DNA from: Lasiodiplodia sp. COLG20
Lineage: Eukaryota > Ascomycota > Dothideomycetes > Botryosphaeriales > Botryosphaeriaceae
Reading direction: 5' to 3'
Assembly (NCBI GenBank): GCA_009801085.1
Contig: VNWV01000012.1
Span: 248,001 to 312,000, forward strand
DNA: 64,000 nucleotides
Shown here: positions 24,521 to 38,500 of the stretch, in pieces
How the letters are laid out: the number at the start of each line of letters is the position of its first letter
Numbering within the stretch: position 1 is the first letter of the stretch
Position numbers and translations under genes: made by a program
The notes under the pieces: model-generated
The model's input: the letters and a program-made list of their open reading frames with translations, nothing else
The model's database searches: none
Told to the model about the DNA's origin: nothing

Positions 24521-25480
24521 CGCTCACCCTTGGGCGACGATGGAATAAGAGGCGGTGGTGAGGGGAACGGAATGGAAGTTTATAGAGCGGCGGTGGACAG
24601 CGCGCGTCCAGCAGATGCCGTGTGTCGGTGGGCTACCTGGGCTGAAGCTGCGCGGCTTGGGCCAGGCGGGCATTCAAGTACGTCGACGCGCTGCGGTGAC
24701 CGTCGCCAACGGGGTGGGTCACTTGTGCTGAGACCAGCGGGACCCTGGCTTGGGCGAAGGGGATCCACCGTTGAAGAGGCGGGCCGTTATTATCTGGAGA
24801 GCGCCTGTGCCCACTTCTTCACAACGGTAATGCAGATGATAGTCGTGCTTTGTATCCCATGCGGCAACGAGGCCCTGCCTCGCGCTGCGACTCGGAGCAG
24901 CGACAGGGATCCACCGGCGCCGGCCAGGGCCCCCCTGCGTGTCAAAGGCGCACCCACCATCGCCGGCTATCGAACCGTTCGGGGAATGAGGCGGCCAGGA
25001 CAGGCCCTGCTGCACTGCAGATCGGCTGCTCTCAGGCCACTGCCTCCGGCGAGTCCAGCGTGACGGATAAATTCCTCGGCTGCGCTTGACGGCTCGCCAG
25101 GAATGCGTGATGTGCGCCGGGCTGCCCACGATCTTGCGGCAGAGCGGCCAAGTGCTCGAGCTCTGCATGCAAGGGACCTGGTTGGCCGGCTCCCCCACAA
25201 TCGCGCCCCGTCCGGTGTAGATTGCGTGTGCGACGCGCTGATGAAGGGAGCGCTGCTCAGGAACGCGAGCGGTCGGAGATGTGCTGCCTCCAGCGCGGGC
25301 GGGCAGATCGCTACCGCATCAACCGCCGCTGGAACGGCTCCAGGGTCCCGGCTGCTGGCACGCTGGGAGACTGCAACGCCAGCAGAAGCCTCACGATGCG
25401 AGACGGGCCGAGTGCGAGTGTCAGGTGCAGCGCCTGCCTGCGCAGCGCTGCGTCCTCACCGCAGCACCGCGTTCGATTAG

Positions 25481-25504
25481 CCAGCGCCAGCGCCAGCGCC
25501 AGCG
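25481..25504. repeat. Hexanucleotide repeat (CCAGCG)4
   Basis: Four perfect copies of CCAGCG in the GC-rich desert, outside any supported gene. Confidence 0.9.
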
Positions 25505-25635
25505 ATTAACCGCTCCACCAGCACTGACTAGACACCGCTAGCCGGCAGGCGCGCAAGCCGCCGTGGGTGGGCAATCACGGCCTGCTCCGCCTGCACGCCA
25601 GCTGCACATCCGCCGCGGCGGGAGTGCGAGCCTGA

Positions 25636-25662
25636 GGCCGTGGCCGTGGCCGTGGCCGTGGC
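25636..25662. repeat. Hexanucleotide repeat (GGCCGT)4.5
   Basis: Four and a half perfect copies of GGCCGT, about 130 bp from the CCAGCG repeat, in non-coding GC-rich DNA. Confidence 0.9.
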
Positions 25663-28600
25663 AGTAGCCGTTGGCCCGCCGCGGGCACAGAGGAGTCGTC
25701 GCGCTGATCAGCCGCCCGCTCGCCCATCATCTGCAGCTAACCTTGAAGCCACGTTCGCGGCCTCACCGCGCCAGCGACGCCCTCTCCGCGCGCACAGCAC
25801 GCAGCCGAGCGCTGCTGCGTCAGCCAGCGTTCCAGGTCGCGCTCGCCGCTCGCTTGCGGCGCCGAGTTGCACTGCATGGCGTCGCGGCGGGGGGTGGTGG
25901 GCGACAATTTAACATACGACCACGCGCCGATGCAGCGTGCGACGCAGCCCTGCCGCCAGATCGCATCGACTCGGCACTGCCGCGCGCGACAATAGCCGGC
26001 CGCTTAAAACTTGAAGCTGCGCTGCTGCTGCTCCGCACGCTAGCCTGCCGGCCCTGCAATCACAAATCCGCACCGAGTCCTGCGCCCTCCGCACAGCGTG
26101 CATCCGCTGTCTTATGCCCACCCAGCCACGGTGGACCCTGATCACCAGTAGGCGAGCGCGCTGTCTCTCGCGCGCCTCCCAATAGCCCAGCCCGCGCCTG
26201 CCGTGGGATCCCCCACTGCCACCCGCGGACCGTCGTTTGACTTGACGAAGATGCAGAGCTTGCTGCCCAACGACGCCGAGTCGCACGCTCGCCGGGGCTT
26301 CTCTAGCTGCATGACGCTGATGACGATGCTAGGCCGCCAGGAGGGTGCATCTCCGAGCGGCCTATATCAGACAGACCCAGCAGCGCAGCACAGCGCAGCA
26401 CAACTGCACAGCACAGCACCCACCCCGGCGGCACAGCGAAGGATCGCAGGCGACAAGCCATGTCCCAGGGCGCTGGGAAATTGACGCTGGAGGGCGCGCG
26501 CGATCGACCGCAGCGCTACGCAGGTGAAGGATCAGAATCAGATCATGTCGAGATAAAGCAGCTCCGCACGCCGCGCTCGCGGGGCGCCGCCGACCTCATG
26601 CGGATGCTGCTGGCGCAAGATGCTGCACGCGGGGCCCGACAGCTCGTCGCCGTCATCAGCTGCGCCTGCCGCTGGGATCGGAGCGCGTTAGTGCGTGATC
26701 CTCCCGGGCGCGATGGTGGGATGAGGTTGGCGGCGGCCAAGGATGCCTCCCAAGGAGCCAGCGCGGGCGGGCGGTAGCACGTCGATCGCAGCACGGATCA
26801 GTGGAAGCTTCGCTGGAAGAGGCGTCGAAAATTCTGTCCCACGCCCGCCGGCCGCGCATCCCGGCCGCTCTCCTGAGCATCGCAAGCGGCGCACCGCCGC
26901 TCTTCATCAAAGGCTCGCGGGGCCATGCATGTAGGCACCACGCGAGCAGCCCCGGGATGCTCCCGTCGGTCAGCGCTGCTGCTTGCCTGCTGCCTCGGCG
27001 CTGCGCGGCCTCGTACCGCTCTTCGAGAAGGCGTCTAGCGCGGCCGTGTTGATTGGACCTGACTCGCGCGGGCAAACACGCGGGGCCTGGCACCTCACCT
27101 CAACTCGCCGGGCTGGTCGTCAACACCGCCCACATGCATCGCCAGCCCCCACAATGCTTGCTTGTTCGGCGCGTACTACCAGCGCCGCAGTGCCCGCGCC
27201 GGCCGACGCGCCGCTTTTGCTGCTCACGACAGCTCCCGCTCCGAGCAGCACACAGCCAGCACCCCCAGCCCCCGACCCCAGCACCACCGCACACAGGCCC
27301 GCGCCGCCCGCCAGGCCTCCCGGCGCACGCGTGCTGCGCATTTTGGCGACATTTGCCCGCCGCTGCGTCCAACGCAAGCGATGCTGCAGCACTGCACCGA
27401 GTGGCCCCCGGCCGCCAGCGCCGCCGCGCCGCCGGCGGTGGAGCTGCGACTCGCGATCACCGCGTCCGCCGCGGGCGTCTCGCTTGCTGGCTCGCATCAC
27501 CGCACCGCACTGCCCGCTGCCCGCCGCCCGCCGGCCTTGGTCCGCCAGCGAGCCTGCAGCTGCTCTACGCTCTTTCCCCTTTGGCGCGCGTTTATCTTGG
27601 TCCTCGCTTGTCAGGAGGATTTGCAATCGCCCGCCGCATCCCCTCCGACTGCTAGTCATGAATTGGGAGCTACAGCCGGGATGCCCGATCTCCATCCAGG
27701 TATGTCGGCCGCCGGAGTTGCTTCCTTCTTGGCGCGCCGGGTGCGACATCGCCGGCGCCAAACCTCACCACCACTGCTGCGAATCTCCGCGCCTCATCAC
27801 CCCCCTTCCAGCGCTCTGGCGCTGGCAGGCGCATGACGGTGGCCCGCGGTCAGATCGTGGATGCAGGCGGGAGGCGGCGCCCCAGCAGCCTGCGTCCCGA
27901 GCGCCTCGAAACAATGCGTCGCCAACGCGGTGCACGGCTCGTCCGCTGGATGTCCCCCCAGGGCAACGGTTCGGATCAGGGGGCATTTCCTCGGCTGATC
28001 TGCAACACACAAGATTATCGCGCGAAAACCTGGGAGATGCACCGGGGACCGGGGTCGTCTGCGAGATGGCGGTGACCTTGACACATTTCACAGGCGCGAT
28101 TCGGTCCTAAATGAGTCGCCCCTCATTCCCCTCATGGCGCGCGTGATGCCGTTACAGGATTGCGCTACGCCACTTTGATTGCTGCTGTCTGGAGGCCAAT
28201 CTGGCAGCACGCTTCGATCTTCGCCATCCCTGCCGCCGGGCGTGTCTTGGGCGGCTGCGATCTCGTCAAACCAGACGCGTTCGGCCCAGGTCCCGCATCT
28301 GCGCCGGCGATTGGCGCATCCGGCCTGGTTGATGATGTCTTCTCTGCAGCATGCGTCCACGGCCCGTCCAGGGTGCCAATTCCTCCCTCGCGCGCTAGCC
28401 GGTGCTTACAATACGGTGAGCGGCCGCATGTACCAGGGGTCGCGACCTCAACGCCCTCGTGTGTCCGCATGTAGCGAAGCTTCGAAACTGCACCGTGCGA
28501 GCCGCGTCGTGCCGGTAAGCGTGGCTTGGAATGGATCACCCTGTATGGAGCACACGCCTCAATCGCCCATCGACGGGCCAACGCAAGTCATCTATCGATA

Positions 28601-31600
28601 TTGATTGCCTCGCAGCTGACCGCAGCCCCCAACAAGCGCAGCAGCGTTGCATCTGCGCTTCGGTCAGCAGCTTGTTCGAACGGGCAGCTGCGCAGCCCTC
28701 CATGATCCTTTCCAATGGCCCGGGGTCCCGAAAACGGATCGGGAGTCGACAAGCCTGTCCTGAATGCCGGAGTAAAGCTACCGCGAGAGTGGCAAGGGGC
28801 CTTCTCCTTTCGGGACGTAGACCGCGCTGTCACAAATTTGCGCAGCGCATGGCTCAGACAGCGGCTGACGTAGATCCTTTCGTCAGCCCGTCAGGAGCAA
28901 CCACAACAGGCGCATCCCACACATCCCTGCGCCAGGCAGGCATCATTCTGCCCCCGGTGCTGCGCCAAGTCGAGATCCAGACGGAGCGTCCTTGCCAACC
29001 TCCGCTCCCCTTCGGGCAACGTCCCTAATCCAATCTGTCCCACAGAGGGCACGCTCCTACGAACCTGGCTCCAGCGACGGCACGGTCCTCCGGCGAGTCT
29101 CTCTGGACCGCTGTTTGGTACGGCAGCTTCCGAGGGCACTTTGGCAGATCTTCGCCGGAAAAGACGTAATGGGCGGCCGGCTGGGTTTTTGAGTTGCCGC
29201 GTGTCCACGCTCCATACCGATTGGCCGTCCGATGGGCGACTAGACCGGCCCGCCCTAAATCGTCCGCCTTGTACTCTAAACGTACGTTACTCGATCTCTG
29301 TTGCCATGGAGAACCAACTTCTTGATCGCTTCTTGTGCAGCCCACCCTTGGCTTGTTGGGCCGCAGCATCCTCGTTGCGCGCCCGTGGGATCTTCTCCAG
29401 GACGGCCTGCTGTGATTTACCCACCCCTGAACTAATCCCGGTCTCATTGGCCGTGCTGGGCAATCCCCTGCGCATGCTGCACGTGTCGCAGATGCTTGTT
29501 GGGCGGGTCTGAGCAATGAACTGTCGCAGAATTTCGTGCCGTCGTCATATCAGACGCCATTATTTTCCGAGCTTCGAGGTACGTTCCGCCCCAAGCTTTC
29601 GCATGAGTGGTCGAATTTCCTGCCATGGGAACCGCATTGGTCGACAGCCATGCGAACCCCCCTTCCGGTTGGTGTCATAGACTCGACTGAATCAGCAATG
29701 CTTACCGGGCGCGCCACTCATGACTTCCACACCCAGATCTCCGCACTGCTGCTGACAAGGGCCTGGCGGCTTCCCTTCGCTTCGTCTCGACCGAAACGTC
29801 TTCGCTATCGGCCCGCCCCTTGAGTGGAGCTGCGGTACAGCCTCAATCATGACATGGCGGCCATCGCGGTGACCCAGCATTGCATGCCCAGAGCAATGTC
29901 GTACGACGTCGTCTGCACCTCCGGAAAATCTCCAGCCTCCTGTCGCATCTTGCGTAAGGATCTGCGGCAGGCGCAGACTGAGCATGATGGGTCATCTCCG
30001 AGACCAGCGTGGCGCTGATCGCAGAGAGGAAGGCAGTATTCCCAAAATGAGTCGACACGCTCCCCCGAGAAGAGGGCTCCCCCACCGTCACCTTTCCTCA
30101 AACAGATCGCGGGCGGCTCGCTCGGCGGATGAAACCGAAGTGTCTTGCGTTTATGGCCGAAGGTAGCCCATGCGCCTAGCGGACGATACGAGCAACTTGA
30201 TCCACGCACTGCAGACGGGCTTACTCCCCCGTTTGGGACTTCCACCCTGCTGGACCTACCCTTTGCCGATGTATGTCATAGTACCCTTTCGGCATGCAGC
30301 CCGCGGGAGGGCTGCTTGGGATGCGAGCGGATTCCCATCGATCATCGAAGATCACAGCATAATGTCGTCTGCAATATGAGCATCCCCCATTCGTCCTTCC
30401 CCCCCACGCGGAACGTCTGCCCAGGGTCCCCGTCAGGCGAGCGCAACGGCAGCGTTTCATCGTTTATGCATTGGAAGCGACCAGCTTTCTCGCCAAGAGC
30501 GACGCAGGCAAGCGAACCGCTTCTTCACCGTCTTTCCATGCGGCGCGCCGTTTGCCGTTTGCACTAATGCAAATGTATGGCACGGGGCGCGTCAATCCCT
30601 GAAGGGTAACTGACGATCTTCGATTTGACAGTCTGCGGTGCCCCGGTCCGGCATGCCAAAGCTTGAGTCAGCCTACGATGGCCCTTCACGAAGCCAGAGC
30701 AGAGCAAGAAATGCGGTGAGGCAGGCAATTTGATCGCTGTGGCTGCCCGCTTCGGGCCTGGACGATCATAGCTCGTTTCCCTATGGGGCGGCAGGCAGGC
30801 TCAACACCCACTGCTCATGCAACATTGCATGCACCACGAGATCCGCTTTCGGCAGTTTGGACGCGCTTCTTCCAGTGGACAGGAGACGCGCCCTGACCAT
30901 TTAACAGCCCTTCCTCCTGTCACCCACTCTCGCGGCAACGGCCAGCGCAGAGGGGAGGCGGATCGCATCCGACGGCACGCGCACACAGCAGGCCGCTGAC
31001 CCAATCAGCGCCGTCTGGAACATCCAATTAACGCAAAGATGAGGATTTGCGTCGGCGGAGCGCCCATCAATCGGTGTGATTTTCCGGCGATTCTCCCGAG
31101 CACCGTGGAATGGTGGCCCTGTCCAACAGTCAGACGAAGCGCACGGCGGCAGCTAGGCTCAACACGTCCCACCCGCCGCTCTTGAACGTTGTGCTCCCCA
31201 CCCAGGCGCCTTAGCAGATGCCGCCGCTTACGACGTCATTGTGGGCACTCCAAGGGGCGGGACCTGGAAACCCTGATCGATGCTGCGCCCACGTGCCCGG
31301 AACATGGCGAGCTCGGCAGTGCTCCCTCCGCCAGATTCGCCGGTAGACTGGATGGCGCCGAAGTCAGCCGTTGGCCTGCTCTTTGCTTGGATTCCCACCG
31401 CCAGACGAGAGGCCCGGCACCTGCCCTGCACGAAGGGGCGAGGGCCGGCATGGCGTTAATTGTGTGCAACGGGTCGCAACCGCGTCTTGAGACGTGCCGT
31501 CGGAGCGCCTACTGACGCTTGCCGATAGTGCTGCCTCCGGGGCGGAAAGCTTGAGACGCGCAAGCTGCGTGTGCGGCCAAAAGCAGCAACGGAGAAACGC

Positions 31601-34600
31601 CATTAGGTGCGACGAGAAGTGGCTCCGGCAGCCAATCTCTGGTTACCTGGCTGGTGGCACTGGGCTGCGAATGCAGCCGGCCAACGACGGGATGGCCCTT
31701 GGCCACGGAGATTGGTGCGCGTCAACCCGCCGTGGAGTAGGGATGGCCCGAGTAGGCTTTTGATTGTGTCAGGCATCGCGTAAGTATACTTCGGTAGGTT
31801 TAGAGTCGCCCCGTCCTTTCGGTGCCTCATTCTGCCGTGTTTTATTTTACTGTTGTGCGCTGTTGCCGGGATTCAACTCTATTTTTATGCCAGGTGGGAG
31901 TACCCTTCGTCGATGCTTCATCTCGCGGGTGTGGTAATGGCAGAGCACGAGATGAAACTAGTAGCGGTACGTCACTCTTGACTCCACATCTTAGCGCCTC
32001 TGCTGGTTTTCGTGTCGGGGATGCTACACAGCCGTAACATCAGACGCCAAATCCAAGCCGGAGTCCGCTAGGCAGAGCTGGGCCTTGGCTTATGGCCAGG
32101 CCAACCACATCAGTGGGCTCGTCACATCCCCTTCTCCCAGCTGCAGCTTAGAGCGAATCTTGCTCCATCACCTCGGGTGTTCCGGGACTGTTACAATAAT
32201 CCTGGCCGAAACAATCAAGCAAAACAATAGCCCAGTTGATGCCCACGGAGGTCTCCGCGCTGGACAAGCTTTCCCCCGCCAATCTCAGTCGATCACACAA
32301 TTCCAAACACCAGGACCAGACATTTGTTGGGTGACAGGGCAGACTCCGCGCTCATGGATCTCGGTAAATCTTCCCAATTAATGGTTTCCCGCCAGGATGC
32401 AGCGGGATTCCTGGTTGGAGCGGGAAGGCGGCATTGGGAGGCATGGAAATGAGCCAAGCTCTGCCTAGCCTTCTGTCTCATCTTATGACTGTCTTTCCAT
32501 TGACATTCGATGCGATGTTGGGCTGTGATCAAGTTTGCCGGCGGTTGATTCAGGTCGGCATTTTCCCGCAGCTTCTCGGGTTACAATGCTGGCACTCACT
32601 GATCGCCGAAGAGGCGTCCATGGAAATCATCTCCCGGATCCCAGGGGCGATGGTAATCGTTACCACAATTATGGTTGGAGCGACAACCTTCTCACTCACT
32701 AACTTCTGTCACCACCTAGCTGCTGCGCCACTTCTATCGTCAATTTTAGATCGACGCCTTGAAGGTGCCTTGCCCTACCGCTCATTTCCCAAGAAAGGAA
32801 AGAAGAACATGCTCGCTGAATCTTAACTGCGGCACGACTGAGCATCGACGTTCTCCCGCAAGCAGAGTTAGCTTGACGCATCATCATCGACAGTAGCAGG
32901 CCACGCGCGCCGTGCCGTACGGCAAGTGCAGGGTAGGCCGAGCCAGAGCCAAGGCAAGGCATGACGAGATGGACGCCTGAACGTCGCTCCGCGATCGTTG
33001 CCTTCTCACCGGGCCACAGGGCCCTATTGACGGGGAGGTGCCTGTCCATACACACGCGGGGCAGCGGAACTGCGCGGCTCAGGAACCCTGCCAGCATGAC
33101 GCCGGCCATGCAATACGGGCACATGCTCAAGAGGCTTATCCGACTATAGGTGATTGGACAGTCGGAAAAGTCCAGTATCTTCCGACGTCTTCGGAGTCAC
33201 TGCCTACGAACCAGCACCTGGCACCGGAGCAAGTACTTTAAGAAAAGTCAGCTTGAATTTCTGGCTGGCCAAACCCTCCATTCAAGCCCACCAGGCGTAT
33301 TTTGCAGGCGGAACTGACTACGACTAGCGACGACATTCAAGTCTTTCAAGGCGTCCCGTCAATGCTAGTCTGAGAGGTCTCAGTCTTAAGATTGATGCCT
33401 GTCGGCGACTCCGCCTACCTACGCTGTGCGTGGTTGTGGCATGCACGAGTACGCACACGAGGCGCACGCAACGAAAAGAGAGTCAGTCAAGACAGCGGCA
33501 GTAACCGTCCAGGCAAACTCTGTTTGGGGCCTTCCCCTGGTCACGCGCCGCAACGGCTGCTGCTGATCTCCCTTTTTTTCCCTCGTCGACCCTTGTAAAA
33601 AATGGGCCAATCAATGGCCGCAATCTAAATAATATTGACTCGCGATTTACATATCGTTACCCATGGGCCCCCAATTCGGACTCGCACACGTACGGCTCGA
33701 GTCAAACAAGTCACTCATGACACGACAAGGCTGCCATTCGGCCGCCCAACCACGACATTTACCCGGTTCGGGAAACACGTAACGAATACGACGCGGATGG
33801 GGGATTTGCCGTCACTCCCCATGTCGCGGCCCGTCGGGGAAAGAGCGACAGGAAGCTTGCTTGTGTGTTCGCAGTTCACTGACTCTTAGCTCGCCCTTTT
33901 TTCTTTTTTTAATGCACAACAACCACTTCCCCTTCCATCTCAAAATACGTCGTAACGGAGAAACATCGGCCGCTACTATATCTATCGATACTTGGCGCGC
34001 TATGATCCCAGCGGCGTGTCTCGTCGGGGATGTCCTGGCCTCAAGGCCGGCCTGAAAGTTTGTACAGCGCACGAACACCGTTACTGTGGCACTGGGTAGA
34101 TAGGGCTATGGATGGCCCTACAAGGTGAACGCCCTACACGTGTTGTCGGCGGCGGGGCGGCGGCGCTAACACTTACCAAGCCAGCGCACAGGTAGGCGGG
34201 ACGGTTGGCGTCAACATCCTTCCTATCCGTCCACATCCTATTGTTCCTTCGTCTCTGTCTCTTTTTTTTTATTATTTTTCTTCATTGGTGAAAAGGAAAG
34301 CTCCATACCGTGTTGACTGGGAAACAAGCAAGAGCACATCCGTTGCCAACGCCAACGAATTCCCGAGCTCCGAAATGCCCTAAAGGCGAACCATCTGTAC
34401 CAAACAATAGCGCGGTTCGCGCAGAGATAGGTCAATGGGCCGGCCCTTTTCGGAGGCTCCTAACTGCTCTCAGCAACTGTCTACCCCTGTTGAACCCAAC
34501 GGCTCTACGCGACCAGCAAACGCGGCCCCTCGCAAACGACCCAGATACAAACAGGAAAGAGGCTGAGGTTGGCTTTGCTTCCCATCCGAGATGACTGCCG

Positions 34601-35570
34601 ATCACATGACCGGCACGAGATCCGCAGTAGCGGCACTAATCACAGCACGCGCACACGCGAGAGAACGCACGAAAGCACAGACCCCTAATCGTCATCAACC
34701 AGCAGCCAACAGATTGACACCTCATCAACGTAAAATGAGACAGGCCAGAGCAAAAATGCCAACGCACTCTCTGGTCGTCCTATACTAAATTTTTTTGTGG
34801 GTTTGACCGAAGAAGTCGGGCAAAGCTAGGTATCCTCAGGGCTTTCTCTGGTTCGCCCTATCTTTTGTTTTTCGCCGAGCAGGGGTTGTTGGTTCAGAGA
34901 AGGAGCAAAGCAAAAGACAACGGGACGAACACTAATCGTCTGGGGCAACCCTTTGATTACCTAACGTTCACTAAGCACTCAATCAACCAATTCCCCAACG
35001 CCCGCCCCTATTCTCCGCGCCTTTGCCGCATTTCGGCGAAATTTGGTAGCGCCTCGTTACTATCGCTCGGTGATAATACTACGGAAATGTATCGTGGCGA
35101 GGCGAGACGAGACGAGGAGAAGCTTGGTACCCACGTACTGTTCAGCGAGCGGTCCTCCCCCCCAAGGTTGGATCTCGAGCTCGCCTGAAGACGTACGGAT
35201 TCTACAATATTGGCAGCATGAATGGTGGCGCATGTACAGAGTTACACGCCCTGAATTTAGACGCATGAAACGTAATTCAGATTCGCGAAAGTAAGAAATG
35301 CGTCATGGTAGTTGCCAAAAAAAAAAAAGAAAAAAAGATAGGAAATAACAAACGTCCGCTCACTATTCCCCGGACACGAATCCATGCAAAAGACGACCTC
35401 CAAGCATCAAAGGTAGCTCGGCAAAAGGGCCGGTCACGGTCCACGTCCAGCATCAAAGTGCCGGTGTGCCAAGCAAAGCGCCGCAACATACAAGGCGAAA
35501 CTCAAGATTACCACCGAAGAACAAGCAGAAGGGCTGATGCGGACAGGCGGTCATGAGTGGGGAAAGTTGC

Positions 35571-35596
35571 CCAGCCAGCCAGCCAGCCGGCCAGCC
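35571..35596. repeat. Tetranucleotide repeat (CCAG)n
   Basis: Six CCAG units with one G for A change in the fifth unit, non-coding context. A poly-A tract lies about 250 bp upstream at 35317-35336. Confidence 0.85.
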
Positions 35597-38500
35597 CTAC
35601 CTGGCACGCGCATACGTTTGGACCGCGCCCACCACCCAACCCACCCCACCCCCCCCTGCACCGACAACTCTCGGTGATGTCGAAGCGTTGCCTACGCACG
35701 GCGCGCAACGCAGAAGCCCAAGGCCGCACCGAGACGCGCGCGACCCAGCAAATCACAACCCAAACGCCGAGATCACGATGGCAATAACGAGGCGACGCAA
35801 AGACTGTGCTCATCAAATAGAGGGGAGAGAGAGGGTCGGGGAACGGACGGACCCCTGTTCACCATCACGGTCTCCCCTTCCCCCAGGCTCATTATTCGAC
35901 CCGCACCCATGCACCTCATGGCAATCTCCGCGAAAATCGTACGTTTATTTGCACTCCCCCGTCTGTTCTTTCCTCTTTGCTGTGAAATGATGAACGCTGA
36001 TCGGAGACCGGTAAACGAAAAGAAGGTTTGGTGGTGTGGGGTCCCCTGATGGCTAATCAAAGGGGAAAATGAAATGGTACCTACGGGCATGGAAAACTGG
36101 ACGCCAAGTTGGCAACAATAGTGACTTGGGACGACAAGGCAGCAGAGAGGCCCCCCTCCCAGCAGCGGGACTGACGGGGAGTGGGTGTGCGCGCGTATTT
36201 TGGATCATCGTCTTCATCTTCATCATCGAAGGCCGCGGGCTGGACCTAGACCGCAAGCAAAAGCCATTGTCCTATCCGCTTTCTGCCCTTCACCCGAGAC
36301 GATCTTTACGTCGTAGTGATGCTCATCACGGCCTTTCCACATCCAAGTGGGGGGAGACAGGCCGAGCATCGCGAGACGAGGAGGAGCAGAGCAAGGAGGG
36401 AGCGATGTGCGCTCAGGACACGTCCTCTCCTCCGGGTCAACGTGGACTCGAGGTAGGGAAAAACTTGGAAGCGTCGTGTCCGCCGCTCAAACCTATCGCT
36501 TGTCCATCCCCTCCCCGATGATCACTAGGTCCCAATACGCCGGCTCCTCGCGGCTATGTGAATCCGTTGTCGTCAGTCAGCATGGCAACGGCTGCGCATT
36601 GAGCGGCCAGCTGCTCGTGGCCCCTCTCCCACGTCAGCCGTCCCCATCTACGACGACGATGCTAAGCCCATGGCCCCTCTTCTGCACGTCGGCGTCGTCG
36701 TGTGTGCTTCAAGCTTTGTGTTGACGATGGCGATGATGCCGATCTGCGGTGACCGCTCAACGGTGTGGTGCGCAGGTGAGCCGCGATCAGTCCGCCGTCT
36801 CCCTCCTTTTGCAGCTTCTCTTCTTGTTCTTGCTCAGCATTCCGCGAATCGAGCGACCCAGAGATGAAGGAAAAGCAGGGAGGTACTGGCACTCCGTTTC
36901 TCCTTCGGCCAGGTGCTCACCGTATCTTTGTGGCGGCCAGTCGCGCCTCGTCTCGAGCCAGACGAACGTGCTCTTGTCGATTATAGAAGAAGACCAAGAT
37001 TAAGACGACATGCCGCGCGCCCACCAGCGAAGATCGGCGCTGTCGTTTCCCCTTCATCGAACATCACGTTGACAGGCCGGTTGGCGAAGAGGGGCCGTCG
37101 GCACAATAGTGTTAGCATTTCGTTTCCCCTCCCTCGCGTTTAGAAGCTATGGAGACTTGTGGAGACCAATAAGAAACAAACAAATAAATAAAGAATGTAA
37201 AGAGAGTATGGCATTTGCAGAAAACGGCCGAATGGGCAAAAGATGGCCACCTCATCCTCTCAGGTTGCCTGATGATTGACGCCCGAAGGTGTAAATCCGA
37301 AAGAAACGCACGTAGTGTGTGTGGATGGGACGCACATTACCTCGCGACCACCAACAGCCACCACTTTGCTTTCGAATGCACGCCTCACAGTAGTGTCGTG
37401 TATGCAGGCTTGTCTGCACTTTCTCTTAGCTCCCCAAGTTTCTGCAGGCCGATTCTCTCTCCGCCCTCGCAGTTCGTGCGGCGCAACGGCGGAGATGCGG
37501 GCCTTCTCAGCCGCCGCACCAGTCGGTCCTATCCTGCACTCTCAAAGTATCGATGATGCCGGACATGATGCACCGTGCATGACGATGCAGACTGGTCGGT
37601 TCTTCTCTTCCTGTAGGTACGCAATTGCGCAAGCCCATGTACATCCCTAGCATCCACTTTCGTCAGGCAGAAAGACTAGCGTGAAGCACGATGGGCCTGG
37701 GCAATTGCTGGATTCGGCCTTAGGTCATTCCTATGGCTGGACGGCTTGCCATCTTAGGTACACCGCTTCGGCGTTTGGCTTGCTCGCAGTAGGACAAGAG
37801 AACCATTGAGTGCTGTCGATTCGTCTGTAAGGCGTGGGTAGATGTGGCCAGCGGAGGTATGACCGACGACGTGACCTTGCCCAATCTGCCCGTCGGCGAG
37901 CGGTGTGTGTAGTGCATGGCGCGTCCTTTTACGAGTCACTAGGCAACGAAAGCGCTGCGCCGCTCAGCAGGCAGCGGCTTTGGCCCCGAACGAGGGGTTT
38001 CGTACGAAAACGGAACGGGCGAGTGACAAAATGGCGATTACCGGAAGACAGGGCGGGTGGCGGACGATGCATGGTGGGCATGTGTCGTGTTGAATGCGCA
38101 TCGATGCCTTCTGCGTCTTCGTTGGCACGTTCCTGCCTTCCTCCCTCGAGTTTCCCCGGCGTATTCCTGCGTTGCGCCGCTGTTACGCCGCCGCTCCCCC
38201 GTTCATCGGCGAGGCTGTGCTATGTTCTGCCGGGCGGCCTTGACGAGGGGCTCGAGGCCGGGGTGGAGGTGTTGACAAGGGTCGAGGCGAGCAACGGGAT
38301 GGCTCCGAGCCAGCAGATGAAGGGGATGTGCTGTCTCCAGTTGACGTTGTCCAATCATTGCTTGCGCGAAGGACATCATGCAGCAGCGGGAAGTAGGAGG
38401 GGACGGAGTTCGTGCACCCTCGATTCGCCTGCGACGCGCGAGCGGAGACGGCGTCCGGAGCGGAGCCCCAAATCCACTTCATCTCTTCTTAGCATGCCCG

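Noticed and set aside
23240..25063. 607-codon plus-strand frame over the C2H2 gene
   Set aside because: It is the antisense shadow of the Gln/Pro-rich zinc-finger gene: Val/Leu/Gly/Arg repeats mirror CAG and CCG codons on the opposite strand.
26983..28110. 375-codon open frame in the GC-rich desert
   Set aside because: Composition is Ala/Pro/Arg/Ser/Cys-rich in several overlapping frames on both strands, as expected from GC-rich non-coding DNA where stops are rare. No domain is visible.
32443..32826. 127-codon frame with a hydrophobic stretch (VIVTTIMVGATTFSLTNF)
   Set aside because: It has no homologue I recognise, mixed codon use, no promoter signals and lies in a region without other genes. 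Kept only as a note within the desert.
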